This document shows positions 5,124 through 11,254 of a stretch of DNA of 11,254 bases, piece after piece (the stretch's first letter is position 1; every line of letters begins with the position of its first letter). Source of the stretch: an uncultured Phascolarctobacterium sp. (lineage in GTDB: Bacteria; Bacillota; Negativicutes; Acidaminococcales; Acidaminococcaceae); NCBI RefSeq assembly GCF_900753045.1, contig NZ_CAADXO010000040.1, positions 1-11,254 on the forward strand, given 5' to 3'. Below the pieces are notes generated by a model, which searched no databases, was not told the origin of the DNA, and saw nothing but the letters and a program-made list of their open reading frames with translations. The position numbers and the translations under genes were made by a program.

Positions 5124-6131
5124 ATGAATATTGGTAAGATAGAGCTGTCTGCACCGTTGGCGCTGGCACCGATGGCAGGCATTACGGATTTACCGTTCCG
5201 CCTGATCTGCCGCCGTCTGGGTTGCGGCATGACCGTTTCGGAGATGGTTAGTGCCAAGGGTCTGCTGTACAAAAACGTCAAGACTACAGAAATGCTGCGT
5301 ATTGACGACGGCGAGCGTCCGACGGCTATCCAGCTTTTCGGCAGCGTGCCTGCGGAGCTGGCTGAGGCTGCACGCATGGTAGAGGCCAGCGGTGCGGATA
5401 TGATTGATTTCAATATGGGCTGCCCGGTGCCGAAGATTGTCAATAACGGCGAAGGCTCGGCGCTGATGAAGAATCCGCAGCTGGCGCATGATATTCTGGC
5501 AGCGATGGTGAAGGCAGTAAAGATTCCTGTGACGGTAAAGTTCCGCGCGGGCTGGGATGATGCCAACCGTAACGCAGTGGAGATTGCGCGTGCAGTGGAG
5601 GCAGCAGGCGTGAGCGCTGTTGCCGTACACGGACGTACACGCCAGCAGTTTTACGAGGGCAAGGCTGACTGGAGCATTATTGCCGAAGTAAAGCAGGCGG
5701 TAAAGGTGCCTGTATTCGGCAACGGCGACATTTTTACGGTAGCAGACGGATTGCGGATGCTGGAGCAGACAGGCTGCGACGGATTGATGATCGGACGCGG
5801 CGCTGACGGTAACCCGTGGCTGTTTACCGCACTGGCGGCAGCATTGCGCGGCGAGCCGTTGCCGCAGCAGCCTTCTCTGCAGGAGCGTCTGGCGCAGGCG
5901 GCGGAGCATCTGGAAATGCTCATTACTTACAAGAACGAAGTGGTTGCGGTCAAGGAGATGCGCCGCCACATTTCTGCCTATCTTAAAGGCATGCCGCATG
6001 CAGCGGAATTCAGAGGACGCTTCCATAAGGTTGATACGCAGGAGCAGTTCCTGGAGCTGTTGGCGGAATACAGCGAATGCGCACATCGCTATTATGAAAC
6101 AGAAAAACATTTTGCATCTGGCATTGTCTAA
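5124..6131 (+). CDS. dusB: tRNA-dihydrouridine synthase, DusB family
   Basis: Dus enzymes use FMN and NADPH to reduce specific uridines in tRNA to dihydrouridine. The 335-residue protein has a TIM barrel with APMAGITDLPFR (15-26), the substrate-loop motif NMGCPVPKI (97-105) with catalytic Cys100, VKFRAGW (138-144), VHGRTRQQFY (168-177), the FMN-binding GNGDI (199-203) and IGRGADGNPWLF (223-234), then a C-terminal helical domain (about 250-330) that contacts tRNA. ATG 5124 lies 8 bases after AGGAG (5111-5115); ATG 5118 would be too close. A DusB-type gene beside coaX and upstream of greA-lysS is a frequent Bacillota arrangement. Which uridine it modifies cannot be read from sequence. The gene is GC-richer in its middle part than its neighbours but otherwise ordinary. 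Confidence 0.96.
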   Translation: MNIGKIELSAPLALAPMAGITDLPFRLICRRLGCGMTVSEMVSAKGLLYKNVKTTEMLRIDDGERPTAIQLFGSVPAELAEAARMVEASGADMIDFNMGCPVPKIVNNGEGSALMKNPQLAHDILAAMVKAVKIPVTVKFRAGWDDANRNAVEIARAVEAAGVSAVAVHGRTRQQFYEGKADWSIIAEVKQAVKVPVFGNGDIFTVADGLRMLEQTGCDGLMIGRGADGNPWLFTALAAALRGEPLPQQPSLQERLAQAAEHLEMLITYKNEVVAVKEMRRHISAYLKGMPHAAEFRGRFHKVDTQEQFLELLAEYSECAHRYYETEKHFASGIV

Positions 6132-6152
6132 GACGCGCAAATATGTTAAAAT
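6124..6152 (+). promoter_or_regulatory. Promoter of the reductase-like operon, inside the dusB tail
   Basis: TTGTCT (6124-6129), 17-base spacer and TAAAAT (6147-6152) preceded by TGT, an extended -10 like that of coaX. The -35 box overlaps the last dusB codons. Transcription would start near 6159. No terminator separates dusB from this operon. Confidence 0.65.
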
Positions 6153-6189
6153 AATAATTTGTAAAAGAAGCATTTAGGGAGTTAAAAAC

Positions 6190-7116
6190 ATGGAAGCAGC
6201 TAACAACGCAAAACATGTAGTAAGTATCAGTCTGGGGTCATCTAAACGTGATGCCGGCGCCATATTGGAACTGGGAGGACGTAAAATCAGCATCGAACGC
6301 CGGGGAACCGACGGCGATTTTGACAAAGCACGTCAGCTCCTGGAACGCTGGGACGGCAAAGCTGATGCCATCGGTCTGGGCGGTACGGATTTATATGTTT
6401 ATGCAGGCAAAAAGCGTTATACCTTCCGTGAATCGGCTCATCTGATTGCCAATGTAAAAAAGACACCGGTTTTGGATGGCAGCGGCCTGAAAAATTCGCT
6501 GGAGCGTAAGCTGATTAAATCACTTGCTGCCGGCAGCAAAGTGCCGATAAAGGGCAGCAAGGTGCTGATGGTCTGCGGAGTGGACCGCTTTGGTATGGCG
6601 GAGGCATTGCTGGAGGCAGGCGCTGAGGTTACCTTCGGTGACCTTATTTTCGGCCTGAATGTCAATAAGCCGTTGTATTCGCTGAAGGCGCTTGCATGGT
6701 GGGCAACGCTGCTGGCACCGCTTGTTACCAAGCTGCCGGTAAGCTGGTTTTACCCCATGGGCAAGGATCAGGAATTGCGGGTAGTGCGTCATCCGGAATA
6801 TTTTCTGGAGAATGATATCATTGCCGGTGATTTTCATTATATAAAAAAGTTTATGCCGGATAAGCTGCCGGGAAAAACGATTATTACTAATACAGTTACT
6901 GCTGCTGATAGAGTGATGCTGCAGGAAGCAGGAATCAAAATGCTGATTACGACAACTCCCTGTATTCAAGGACGCAGCTTCGGCACCAATGTTATGGAGG
7001 CCATGCTGGTTGCATTGCACGGCGGTAAAGGACCGCTCACGGCGGATGAATATCTGAAGCTTTTAGAGCATTATCATATAGAATCTTCTGTTGAGTACTT
7101 TGGTACGAAGGAGTAG
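6190..7116 (+). CDS. Conserved protein of unknown function, usually annotated 'quinate 5-dehydrogenase'
   Basis: A 308-residue cytoplasmic protein of a family I recognise in Bacillota, where it usually lies beside an acyl-ACP-reductase-like gene as here. I know of no evidence for the quinate dehydrogenase label. Conserved-looking blocks are VSISLGSSKRD (11-21), RRGTDGD (37-43), GLGGTDLY (62-69), DGSGLKNSLER (96-106), VLMVCGVDRFGMAEAL (125-140), GDFHYI (213-218), TNTVT (233-237), TTTP (254-257) and GRSFGTNVMEA (261-271). The VCGVDRFG block followed by GAEVTFGDLIF resembles a Rossmann-type beta-alpha-beta unit but lacks a classic GxGxxG. The hydrophobic stretch 165-188 (ending KLPVSWFYPMG) may be a buried or membrane-facing helix. 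ATG 6190 lies 8 bases after AGGGAG. The next gene's ribosome site is within this gene's last codons, so the two are coupled. It may be a partner subunit or carrier handler; function unknown. Confidence 0.88.
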   Translation: MEAANNAKHVVSISLGSSKRDAGAILELGGRKISIERRGTDGDFDKARQLLERWDGKADAIGLGGTDLYVYAGKKRYTFRESAHLIANVKKTPVLDGSGLKNSLERKLIKSLAAGSKVPIKGSKVLMVCGVDRFGMAEALLEAGAEVTFGDLIFGLNVNKPLYSLKALAWWATLLAPLVTKLPVSWFYPMGKDQELRVVRHPEYFLENDIIAGDFHYIKKFMPDKLPGKTIITNTVTAADRVMLQEAGIKMLITTTPCIQGRSFGTNVMEAMLVALHGGKGPLTADEYLKLLEHYHIESSVEYFGTKE

Positions 7117-7125
7117 TTTGTTTTT

Positions 7126-8211
7126 ATGGAAAAATTTGCTTTTATTCTACATCCATTATCCTTGGAGGATATGGAACACTTATCTCCCTTAATGAGATAT
7201 ATCCCCAATCCGATAATCGAAGCCTGTCTGAAAATGAAGAAGCCTTTCAAGGTTTCTCATATTACCGGCATCAAGAGTCCTTATGCCGAAGCCGAAGGCT
7301 GGTTTATCGGCTGTCCGCTGACTGCTAAGCAGATGGTGGAGCTGCCTGAGGAATTTGTTATGGACAGAATTATCGAGTCCGGCAAGGTTGCTCAGGAGCT
7401 GGGAGCTAAGATTGTCGGCCTGGGAGCTTTCACTTCCATCGTCGGTGATGCAGGCATTACCGTAGCAAAAAATCTGGATATAGCAGTTACCAGCGGCAAC
7501 AGCTATACCGTTGCTACCGCTATTCAGGGCACCAAGCAGGCTGCCAGAATGATGGGCAAGGACCTGAAGGAATGCCGTGCTGTCGTAGTCGGTGCTACCG
7601 GCTCTATCGGTGCTGCTTCCGTACGCCTGCTGGCAAAAGAGGTTAAGCATATTACGCTTGTTGCCCGTCATATGGGACCGCTGGAGGAGCTGGCGCAGGA
7701 GCTTATCGAGCAAAATCATTGTGAGGTTGCCGTAAGCCAGGATATCCGCACATCCCTGCAGGAGGCTGACATTGTTATTACCGTAACCAGTGCGCTTGAC
7801 TTTTTGATTGAGCCCGGCGATTTGAAACCTGGTGCCGTAGTATGCGATGTTGCGCGTCCGCGTAACGTATCGCGTGATGTATCAATGAAGCGCAACGATG
7901 TACTGGTAATCGAAGGCGGCGTTATTAACGTGCCCGGTAATGTAGATTTTCATTTCAACTTCGGCTTCCCACCGCACACGTCCTATGCGTGCATGGCAGA
8001 AACCATGATTCTGGCACTGGATGGACGTTATGAAAACTTCTCCTTAGGCAGATCCCTGGACATCAACAAGATAAATCTCATTTCTCAGCTGGCAGATAAG
8101 CATAACTTCAAGATGGCGGGCTTCCGTAATTTCGAACGCGCTGTTTCTACTCAGCATATCGAGGAAGTAAAGCATAACGCTCAGCATGCCCTGGCAGTGC
8201 ATGGCTGCTGA
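7126..8211 (+). CDS. Acyl-ACP reductase / shikimate-dehydrogenase-like NAD(P)-dependent oxidoreductase
   Basis: A 361-residue relative of cyanobacterial long-chain acyl-ACP reductase (AAR, which makes fatty aldehydes) and of predicted amino-acid dehydrogenases. Motifs in order: GLGAFTSIVGDAG (98-110), SGNSYTVATAI (123-133), the nucleotide-binding GATGSIGAAS (156-165), VARPRNV (242-248), EGGVINVPG (263-271), and YACMAETMILALDG (287-300) then NFSLGR (304-309). From memory, Cys289 in YACMAE aligns with the AAR cysteine (FACFAE) that carries the acyl thioester. The N-terminal 95 residues and the C-terminal His-rich tail (335-361) are less like AAR. No aldehyde decarbonylase gene is nearby, so hydrocarbon formation is unlikely. 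AAGGAG (7108-7113) overlaps the upstream stop, 12 bases before ATG 7126, which suggests coupled expression. The substrate is unknown; an acyl-ACP or acyl-CoA is a reasonable inference. Confidence 0.9.
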   Translation: MEKFAFILHPLSLEDMEHLSPLMRYIPNPIIEACLKMKKPFKVSHITGIKSPYAEAEGWFIGCPLTAKQMVELPEEFVMDRIIESGKVAQELGAKIVGLGAFTSIVGDAGITVAKNLDIAVTSGNSYTVATAIQGTKQAARMMGKDLKECRAVVVGATGSIGAASVRLLAKEVKHITLVARHMGPLEELAQELIEQNHCEVAVSQDIRTSLQEADIVITVTSALDFLIEPGDLKPGAVVCDVARPRNVSRDVSMKRNDVLVIEGGVINVPGNVDFHFNFGFPPHTSYACMAETMILALDGRYENFSLGRSLDINKINLISQLADKHNFKMAGFRNFERAVSTQHIEEVKHNAQHALAVHGC

Positions 8212-8213
8212 TA

Positions 8214-8243
8214 TTGACAAGTAAATCCGGCAACATATATAAT
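8214..8243 (+). promoter_or_regulatory. Consensus promoter for greA-lysS
   Basis: TTGACA (8214-8219), 18-base spacer and TATAAT (8238-8243), both perfect. It starts 3 bases after the previous stop codon. Transcription would begin near 8250, leaving an AT-rich leader of about 49 bases. No terminator separates it from the upstream gene. Confidence 0.9.
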
Positions 8244-8298
8244 CAATATATGCGTGTAAGTAAATTTTTATATAAATTAATGATAAAGGAGCAGGAAA

Positions 8299-8775
8299 AT
8301 GGCAAGCAAGGAAACTATTTTAACAGCTGAAGGCTTAAAAAAATTACAAGAAGAATTAGCTCAACGTAAGGGTGAAATCCGCGAAGAAATCGTTGAACGT
8401 CTGAAAGAAGCAAGAGCACAGGGCGACTTGAGCGAGAACTCCGAGTACGATCAGGCAAAGGAAGACCAAGGCAAAAACGAAGGCCGTATTTTGGAGCTGG
8501 AGCAGATGATTAAAACTGCTACCATCATCGATGACAGTGCCAGCAAAGCAGCAGGCATTGTATCTCTTGGTTCTACCGTACTGCTGAAGGACGTAGAAAC
8601 CGGCGATGAAGAAACCTATACCATTGTTGGTACTACCGAAGCAGATCCGTTCGAAAACCGTATTTCCAACGAATCCCCTGTAGGTGCGGCAATTCTGGGC
8701 CGTAAGGTTCATGACATTGTTATTACTAAAACCCCTGTAGGTGAATTGTCCTACGAAATCGTAGAAATTAAATAA
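8299..8775 (+). CDS. greA: Transcription elongation factor GreA
   Basis: GreA enters the secondary channel of backtracked RNA polymerase and stimulates cleavage of the RNA 3' end. The 158-residue protein is of typical length. An N-terminal antiparallel coiled coil (about 10-77) carries the tip motif GDLSENSEY (42-50), whose Asp43 and Glu46 are the acidic residues that hold the catalytic metal. A C-terminal FKBP-like domain (about 82-158) includes VGTTEADPFENRISNESPVGAAILGR (115-140). ATG 8299 has AAAGGAG (8285-8291) 7 bases upstream. The gene forms an operon with lysS, 18 bases downstream, an arrangement common in Bacillota. Confidence 0.98.
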   Translation: MASKETILTAEGLKKLQEELAQRKGEIREEIVERLKEARAQGDLSENSEYDQAKEDQGKNEGRILELEQMIKTATIIDDSASKAAGIVSLGSTVLLKDVETGDEETYTIVGTTEADPFENRISNESPVGAAILGRKVHDIVITKTPVGELSYEIVEIK

Positions 8776-8793
8776 AAAGGAGCAAGGGCGATA

Positions 8794-10767
8794 ATGGCAG
8801 AGGTAAAAAACAAACCTAATACAGAAGAAGCTGCAGTGCTTACCGAAAACGAAATCAACGAGCAAATGCAGGTCCGCATTGACAAGATGCATAAAATTGA
8901 GGAACATGGCTGGAAACCTTTCGGCTATCGCTTCCTGTACACTCATCGTGCAGCAGATATCGCTGCGCAGTTCGATGAGCTGTCCGAAAAAGAAACCGAA
9001 GTAAAAATGGCAGGCCGTATTATGGCTATCCGCGGCCACGGCAAAACCTGCTTCATGGATATGCAGGACAAGACCGGCCGTATCCAGGTATATGTACGTA
9101 AAGACGTTATCGGCGAAGAAAACTATGCGCTGATTAAGCTGATGGATATCGGCGATACCGTAGGCATTACCGGTACTGCTTTCCGTACCCATATGGGCGA
9201 GCTGTCTATTAAAGCACATTCCGTAGAAATGCTGTCCAAATCCCTGCGTCCGCTGCCGGAAAAATGGCACGGTCTGAAGGACGTTGAAACCCGTTACCGT
9301 CAACGCTATGTTGACCTGATTGTTAATCCGGAAGTGCGTGATACCTTTGTAAAACGCAGCCAGATTATAAGAAGTGTACGCGAGGTTCTCGACAGCCATG
9401 ATTTTCTGGAGGTAGAAACTCCTATTCTCAACACCATCGCAGGTGGTGCTGCCGCACGTCCGTTTATCAGCTATCATAACGCTCTGGATATGCAGGTTTA
9501 TATGCGTATTGCGCCTGAACTGTACCTTAAACGCCTTATCGTAGGCGGTATGGACCGCGTATATGAAATGGGCCGCGTATTCCGTAACGAGGGTATCGAT
9601 AACCGTCATAACCCGGAATTCACCAGCGTTGAGATTTATCAGGCTTTTGCCGATTACCGCGATATGATGGACCTGACCGAAGAGGTTGTTGTTAAGACTG
9701 CTGAGAAGGTTCTGGGCACTACTACTATCAACTATGAAGGCACTACTATTGAGCTGGCTTCTCCCTGGAAGCGTATGAGCATGATTGAGGCCGTAAAAGA
9801 ATATTCCGGCAAGGATTTCACCGATGTAACCGATCTGGAAGAAGCACGCGCTATCGCTAAAGAGCTGAATGTGGCTATTGAGCCTTCCTTTGGCATTGGC
9901 AAAATTATTAACGCCTGCTTCGAAGAATATGTTGAAGATAAGCTGATTCAGCCTACCTTTATTACCGGTCACCCGAAAGAAATTTCCCCGCTGGCAAAGA
10001 GCAACCCGGAAAACCCCGAAATCACCGATCGTTTCGAGGCTTATATCTATGGCCGCGAAATCTGCAACGGCTTTACCGAATTGAACGATCCTATCGACCA
10101 GAAGGAGCGTTTCTTAAAGCAGGTTGAAGAACGCGCTAACGGCGACGAAGAAGCAAATATGATGGACGAGGACTTTGTCAACGCCCTGGAATACGGCCTG
10201 CCTCCGACAGGTGGTTTAGGCATTGGTATCGACCGTCTGGTAATGTTCCTGACCAACAGCTCTACCATTCGTGACGTACTGTTCTTCCCGACCATGAAAC
10301 CGCTGGGCAAGGCAGCTGTAAGCGAGAAACCTGACTTTATGCAGGCTCCTGCTGTTGCTGCACCCGTAGAAGAGGCTAAGGAGGAAACTATCGATTTCTC
10401 CAAGGTTGTTATTGAGCCTGCCTATGAAGAATATGTTGATTTTGATACCTTCTGCAAGTCTGATATCCGTGTAGTTAAGGTTAAAGAATGTACCGCTGTA
10501 CCCAAGAGCAAAAAGCTGCTGAAATTTGTTCTGGATGACGGTACCGGTACCGATCGCGTAATTTTGAGCGGTATCCATGCATTCTATGAGCCTGAAGAGC
10601 TGGTAGGCAAGACTTTGGTTGCTATTGTTAACCTGCCGCCGCGCAAAATGATGGGTATTGACTCCTGCGGTATGCTGCTGTCTGCTATCCATGAAGAGGA
10701 AGGCGCAGAGAAGCTGAACCTTATTATGGTAGATAACCGTATCCCGGCCGGTGCACGTCTGCACTAA
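8794..10767 (+). CDS. lysS: Class II lysyl-tRNA synthetase with an extra C-terminal tRNA-binding domain
   Basis: LysRS charges tRNA-Lys with lysine. The core has an N-terminal anticodon-binding OB fold (about 70-147), motif 1 (around FLEVETPIL, 204-212), motif 2 (RVFRNEGIDNRHNPEFTSVE, 261-280) and motif 3 (GLGIGIDRLVMF, 474-485), ending near residue 503 as in ordinary LysRS of about 490-500 residues. This protein has 657 residues. After an Ala/Glu-rich linker (about 505-545) comes a second OB fold (about 547-657) of the MetRS C-terminal / Trbp111 / EMAPII type: FDTFCKSDIRVVKVKE (550-565), KLLKFVLDDG (574-583), ILSGIHAFYEPEELVGK (590-606) and NLPPRKMMGIDSCGMLLSA (613-631). The reading frame is continuous and ends just before a strong terminator, so this is a true fusion and not an assembly break. 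Such domains bind tRNA without much sequence preference and often dimerise. AAGGAG (8777-8782) lies 11 bases before ATG 8794. Confidence 0.97.
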   Translation: MAEVKNKPNTEEAAVLTENEINEQMQVRIDKMHKIEEHGWKPFGYRFLYTHRAADIAAQFDELSEKETEVKMAGRIMAIRGHGKTCFMDMQDKTGRIQVYVRKDVIGEENYALIKLMDIGDTVGITGTAFRTHMGELSIKAHSVEMLSKSLRPLPEKWHGLKDVETRYRQRYVDLIVNPEVRDTFVKRSQIIRSVREVLDSHDFLEVETPILNTIAGGAAARPFISYHNALDMQVYMRIAPELYLKRLIVGGMDRVYEMGRVFRNEGIDNRHNPEFTSVEIYQAFADYRDMMDLTEEVVVKTAEKVLGTTTINYEGTTIELASPWKRMSMIEAVKEYSGKDFTDVTDLEEARAIAKELNVAIEPSFGIGKIINACFEEYVEDKLIQPTFITGHPKEISPLAKSNPENPEITDRFEAYIYGREICNGFTELNDPIDQKERFLKQVEERANGDEEANMMDEDFVNALEYGLPPTGGLGIGIDRLVMFLTNSSTIRDVLFFPTMKPLGKAAVSEKPDFMQAPAVAAPVEEAKEETIDFSKVVIEPAYEEYVDFDTFCKSDIRVVKVKECTAVPKSKKLLKFVLDDGTGTDRVILSGIHAFYEPEELVGKTLVAIVNLPPRKMMGIDSCGMLLSAIHEEEGAEKLNLIMVDNRIPAGARLH

Positions 10768-10783
10768 AACTAAAAATTATTCT

Positions 10784-10812
10784 GGCGCTATGCGAAAGCA
10801 TAGCGCCTTTTT
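10784..10812 (+). terminator. Rho-independent terminator of greA-lysS
   Basis: A perfect 10-bp stem, GGCGCTATGC (10784-10793) with GCATAGCGCC (10798-10807), closed by a stable GAAA tetraloop and followed by TTTTT. Confidence 0.97.
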
Positions 10813-11162
10813 ATCTTCTGTAATAGATACATAACTGCTTTTGTAATAAGTTTTGGAAGTCATGTCCTGGTTGTAATGATGGTTTTTGGGAGTGCTTTTC
10901 GGTATAAATGCAGATGCTGCGAAAACTTTTCCGGAGATTTGCGGAGAAAAATAAGCAAAAATTTAAGAAAAAAATCTGCGGAACAAAGAAAAAATTTGCT
11001 GATTTTCAGCGGTTTTTATGGAAAAAACAGCTAAAAATCCTACTTTTTTTGAGATTTTTTGAAGAAATTTTAATGCCGATAAAGGCGATAATCAAGCATG
11101 CTTCTTTTTCCACGAATCCTAGTGTTTCACGAAAAAATCTTAAAAAAGTGCCGAAAAAAGTG
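10813..11162 (+). other. Gene-free AT-rich upstream region with phased A-tracts
   Basis: About 350 bases with no gene I can support. From about 10920 on the + strand is very rich in runs of A and T. Just ahead of the -35 box, three A6 runs (11132-11137, 11142-11147, 11154-11159) are centred 10 and 12 bp apart, in phase with the helix. The last two fall about 40-57 bases before the predicted transcription start, where an UP element contacts the RNA polymerase alpha subunits. An imperfect direct repeat (ATTTGCGGA at 10937-10945, ATCTGCGGA at 10974-10982, each followed by A-rich DNA) lies further up. The region probably enhances the downstream promoter and may be intrinsically bent. Confidence 0.6.
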
Positions 11163-11191
11163 TTGACATAACCTAGGTCACGTGGTATCAT
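11163..11191 (+). promoter_or_regulatory. Strong extended -10 promoter, probably of an rRNA operon
   Basis: TTGACA (11163-11168), 17-base spacer, TATCAT (11186-11191) preceded by TGG. The likely start is G at 11198, fitting rRNA promoters that begin with GTP. The spacer holds palindromes ACCTAGGT (11171-11178) and CACGTG (11179-11184). Confidence 0.8.
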
Positions 11192-11197
11192 ATACAA

Positions 11198-11254
11198 GTC
11201 GACGCGATACGGCAACAAAACAAAAGCCAAAGTCGCTAGGCACTGAACCTTGAA
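11198..11254 (+). other. Transcribed leader, probably of a 16S rRNA operon beyond the window
   Basis: No ribosome site or start codon follows the promoter. The last bases (CACTGAACCTTGAA) resemble the CTTTGAAAACT-type stretch that precedes 16S rRNA genes in many Bacillota. No rRNA sequence itself is inside the window, so the assignment rests on the strong promoter, the A-tracts and this short similarity. Confidence 0.5.

Noticed and set aside
5190..6173. A 327-codon minus-strand open frame over dusB
   Set aside because: Also in register with the sense codons and explained by the same codon bias; the product is a His/Gln/Arg-rich artefact.
8776..8793. A T-box or other riboswitch controlling lysS
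   Set aside because: The gap from greA is 18 bases and holds only the ribosome site, and the 49-base greA leader is too short for a T-box.
8356..9972. A 538-codon open frame on the minus strand across greA and lysS
   Set aside because: It is exactly in register with the codons of both sense genes, which almost never use TTA, CTA or TCA; that bias removes antisense stops. Its translation shows no family motif, and there is no minus-strand promoter or ribosome site.
10908..11171. An 87-codon plus-strand open frame in the region upstream of the last promoter
   Set aside because: The product is a Lys/Phe-rich translation of A/T runs, the nearest GGGAG is 15 bases from the ATG, and the frame runs through the -35 box of the downstream promoter.

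Overview
The window looks like ordinary chromosome of a low-to-mid GC member of the Bacillota. The type III pantothenate kinase, the birA-coaX-dusB-greA-lysS gene order, the AGGAGG-type ribosome sites and the sigma-A style promoters all fit. The solute-binding-type protein has a cleavable signal peptide and no lipobox, which points to a periplasm and hence a diderm lineage such as the Negativicutes (Acidaminococcaceae-like). That placement is inference, not proof. Every gene I can support lies on the + strand. I see no insertion sequence, phage gene or CRISPR array.

Layout. 1-127: the 3' part of a tRNA-Leu(CAG) gene and its terminator. 210-1299: two overlapping-coupled genes for small membrane-anchored proteins with SH3-like tails, function unknown. 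1396-2286: a secreted family 3 solute-binding-fold protein that strongly resembles cyclohexadienyl dehydratase (PheC), with its own promoter, a leader hairpin and a terminator. 2292-2989: a self-contained hicAB toxin-antitoxin module with a consensus promoter, a likely tandem operator, a hairpin between the two genes and a strong terminator. 3021-6131: birA, coaX and dusB (biotin ligase/repressor, pantothenate kinase, tRNA dihydrouridine synthase). 6124-8211: a two-gene operon made of a conserved protein usually annotated quinate 5-dehydrogenase and a relative of acyl-ACP reductase. 8214-10812: greA and lysS behind a perfect consensus promoter, ending in a perfect GAAA-loop terminator. 10813-11254: a gene-free AT-rich stretch with phased A-tracts leading to a strong promoter that probably drives an rRNA operon just beyond the window.

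How they fit together. The tRNA-Leu, DusB, GreA, LysRS and the probable rRNA promoter form a translation/transcription neighbourhood. BirA and CoaX make or attach cofactors (biotin and CoA) used in acyl metabolism. The acyl-ACP-reductase-like pair sits between them and may act on a thioester, but its substrate cannot be read from sequence.

The best candidates for undescribed biology are four. They are the reductase-like pair at 6190-8211, the lysyl-tRNA synthetase with an added C-terminal tRNA-binding domain, the PheC-like secreted protein, and the regulatory architecture of hicAB (two ATRCGYAT palindromes one helical turn apart, plus a 15-bp hairpin straddling the hicA stop).
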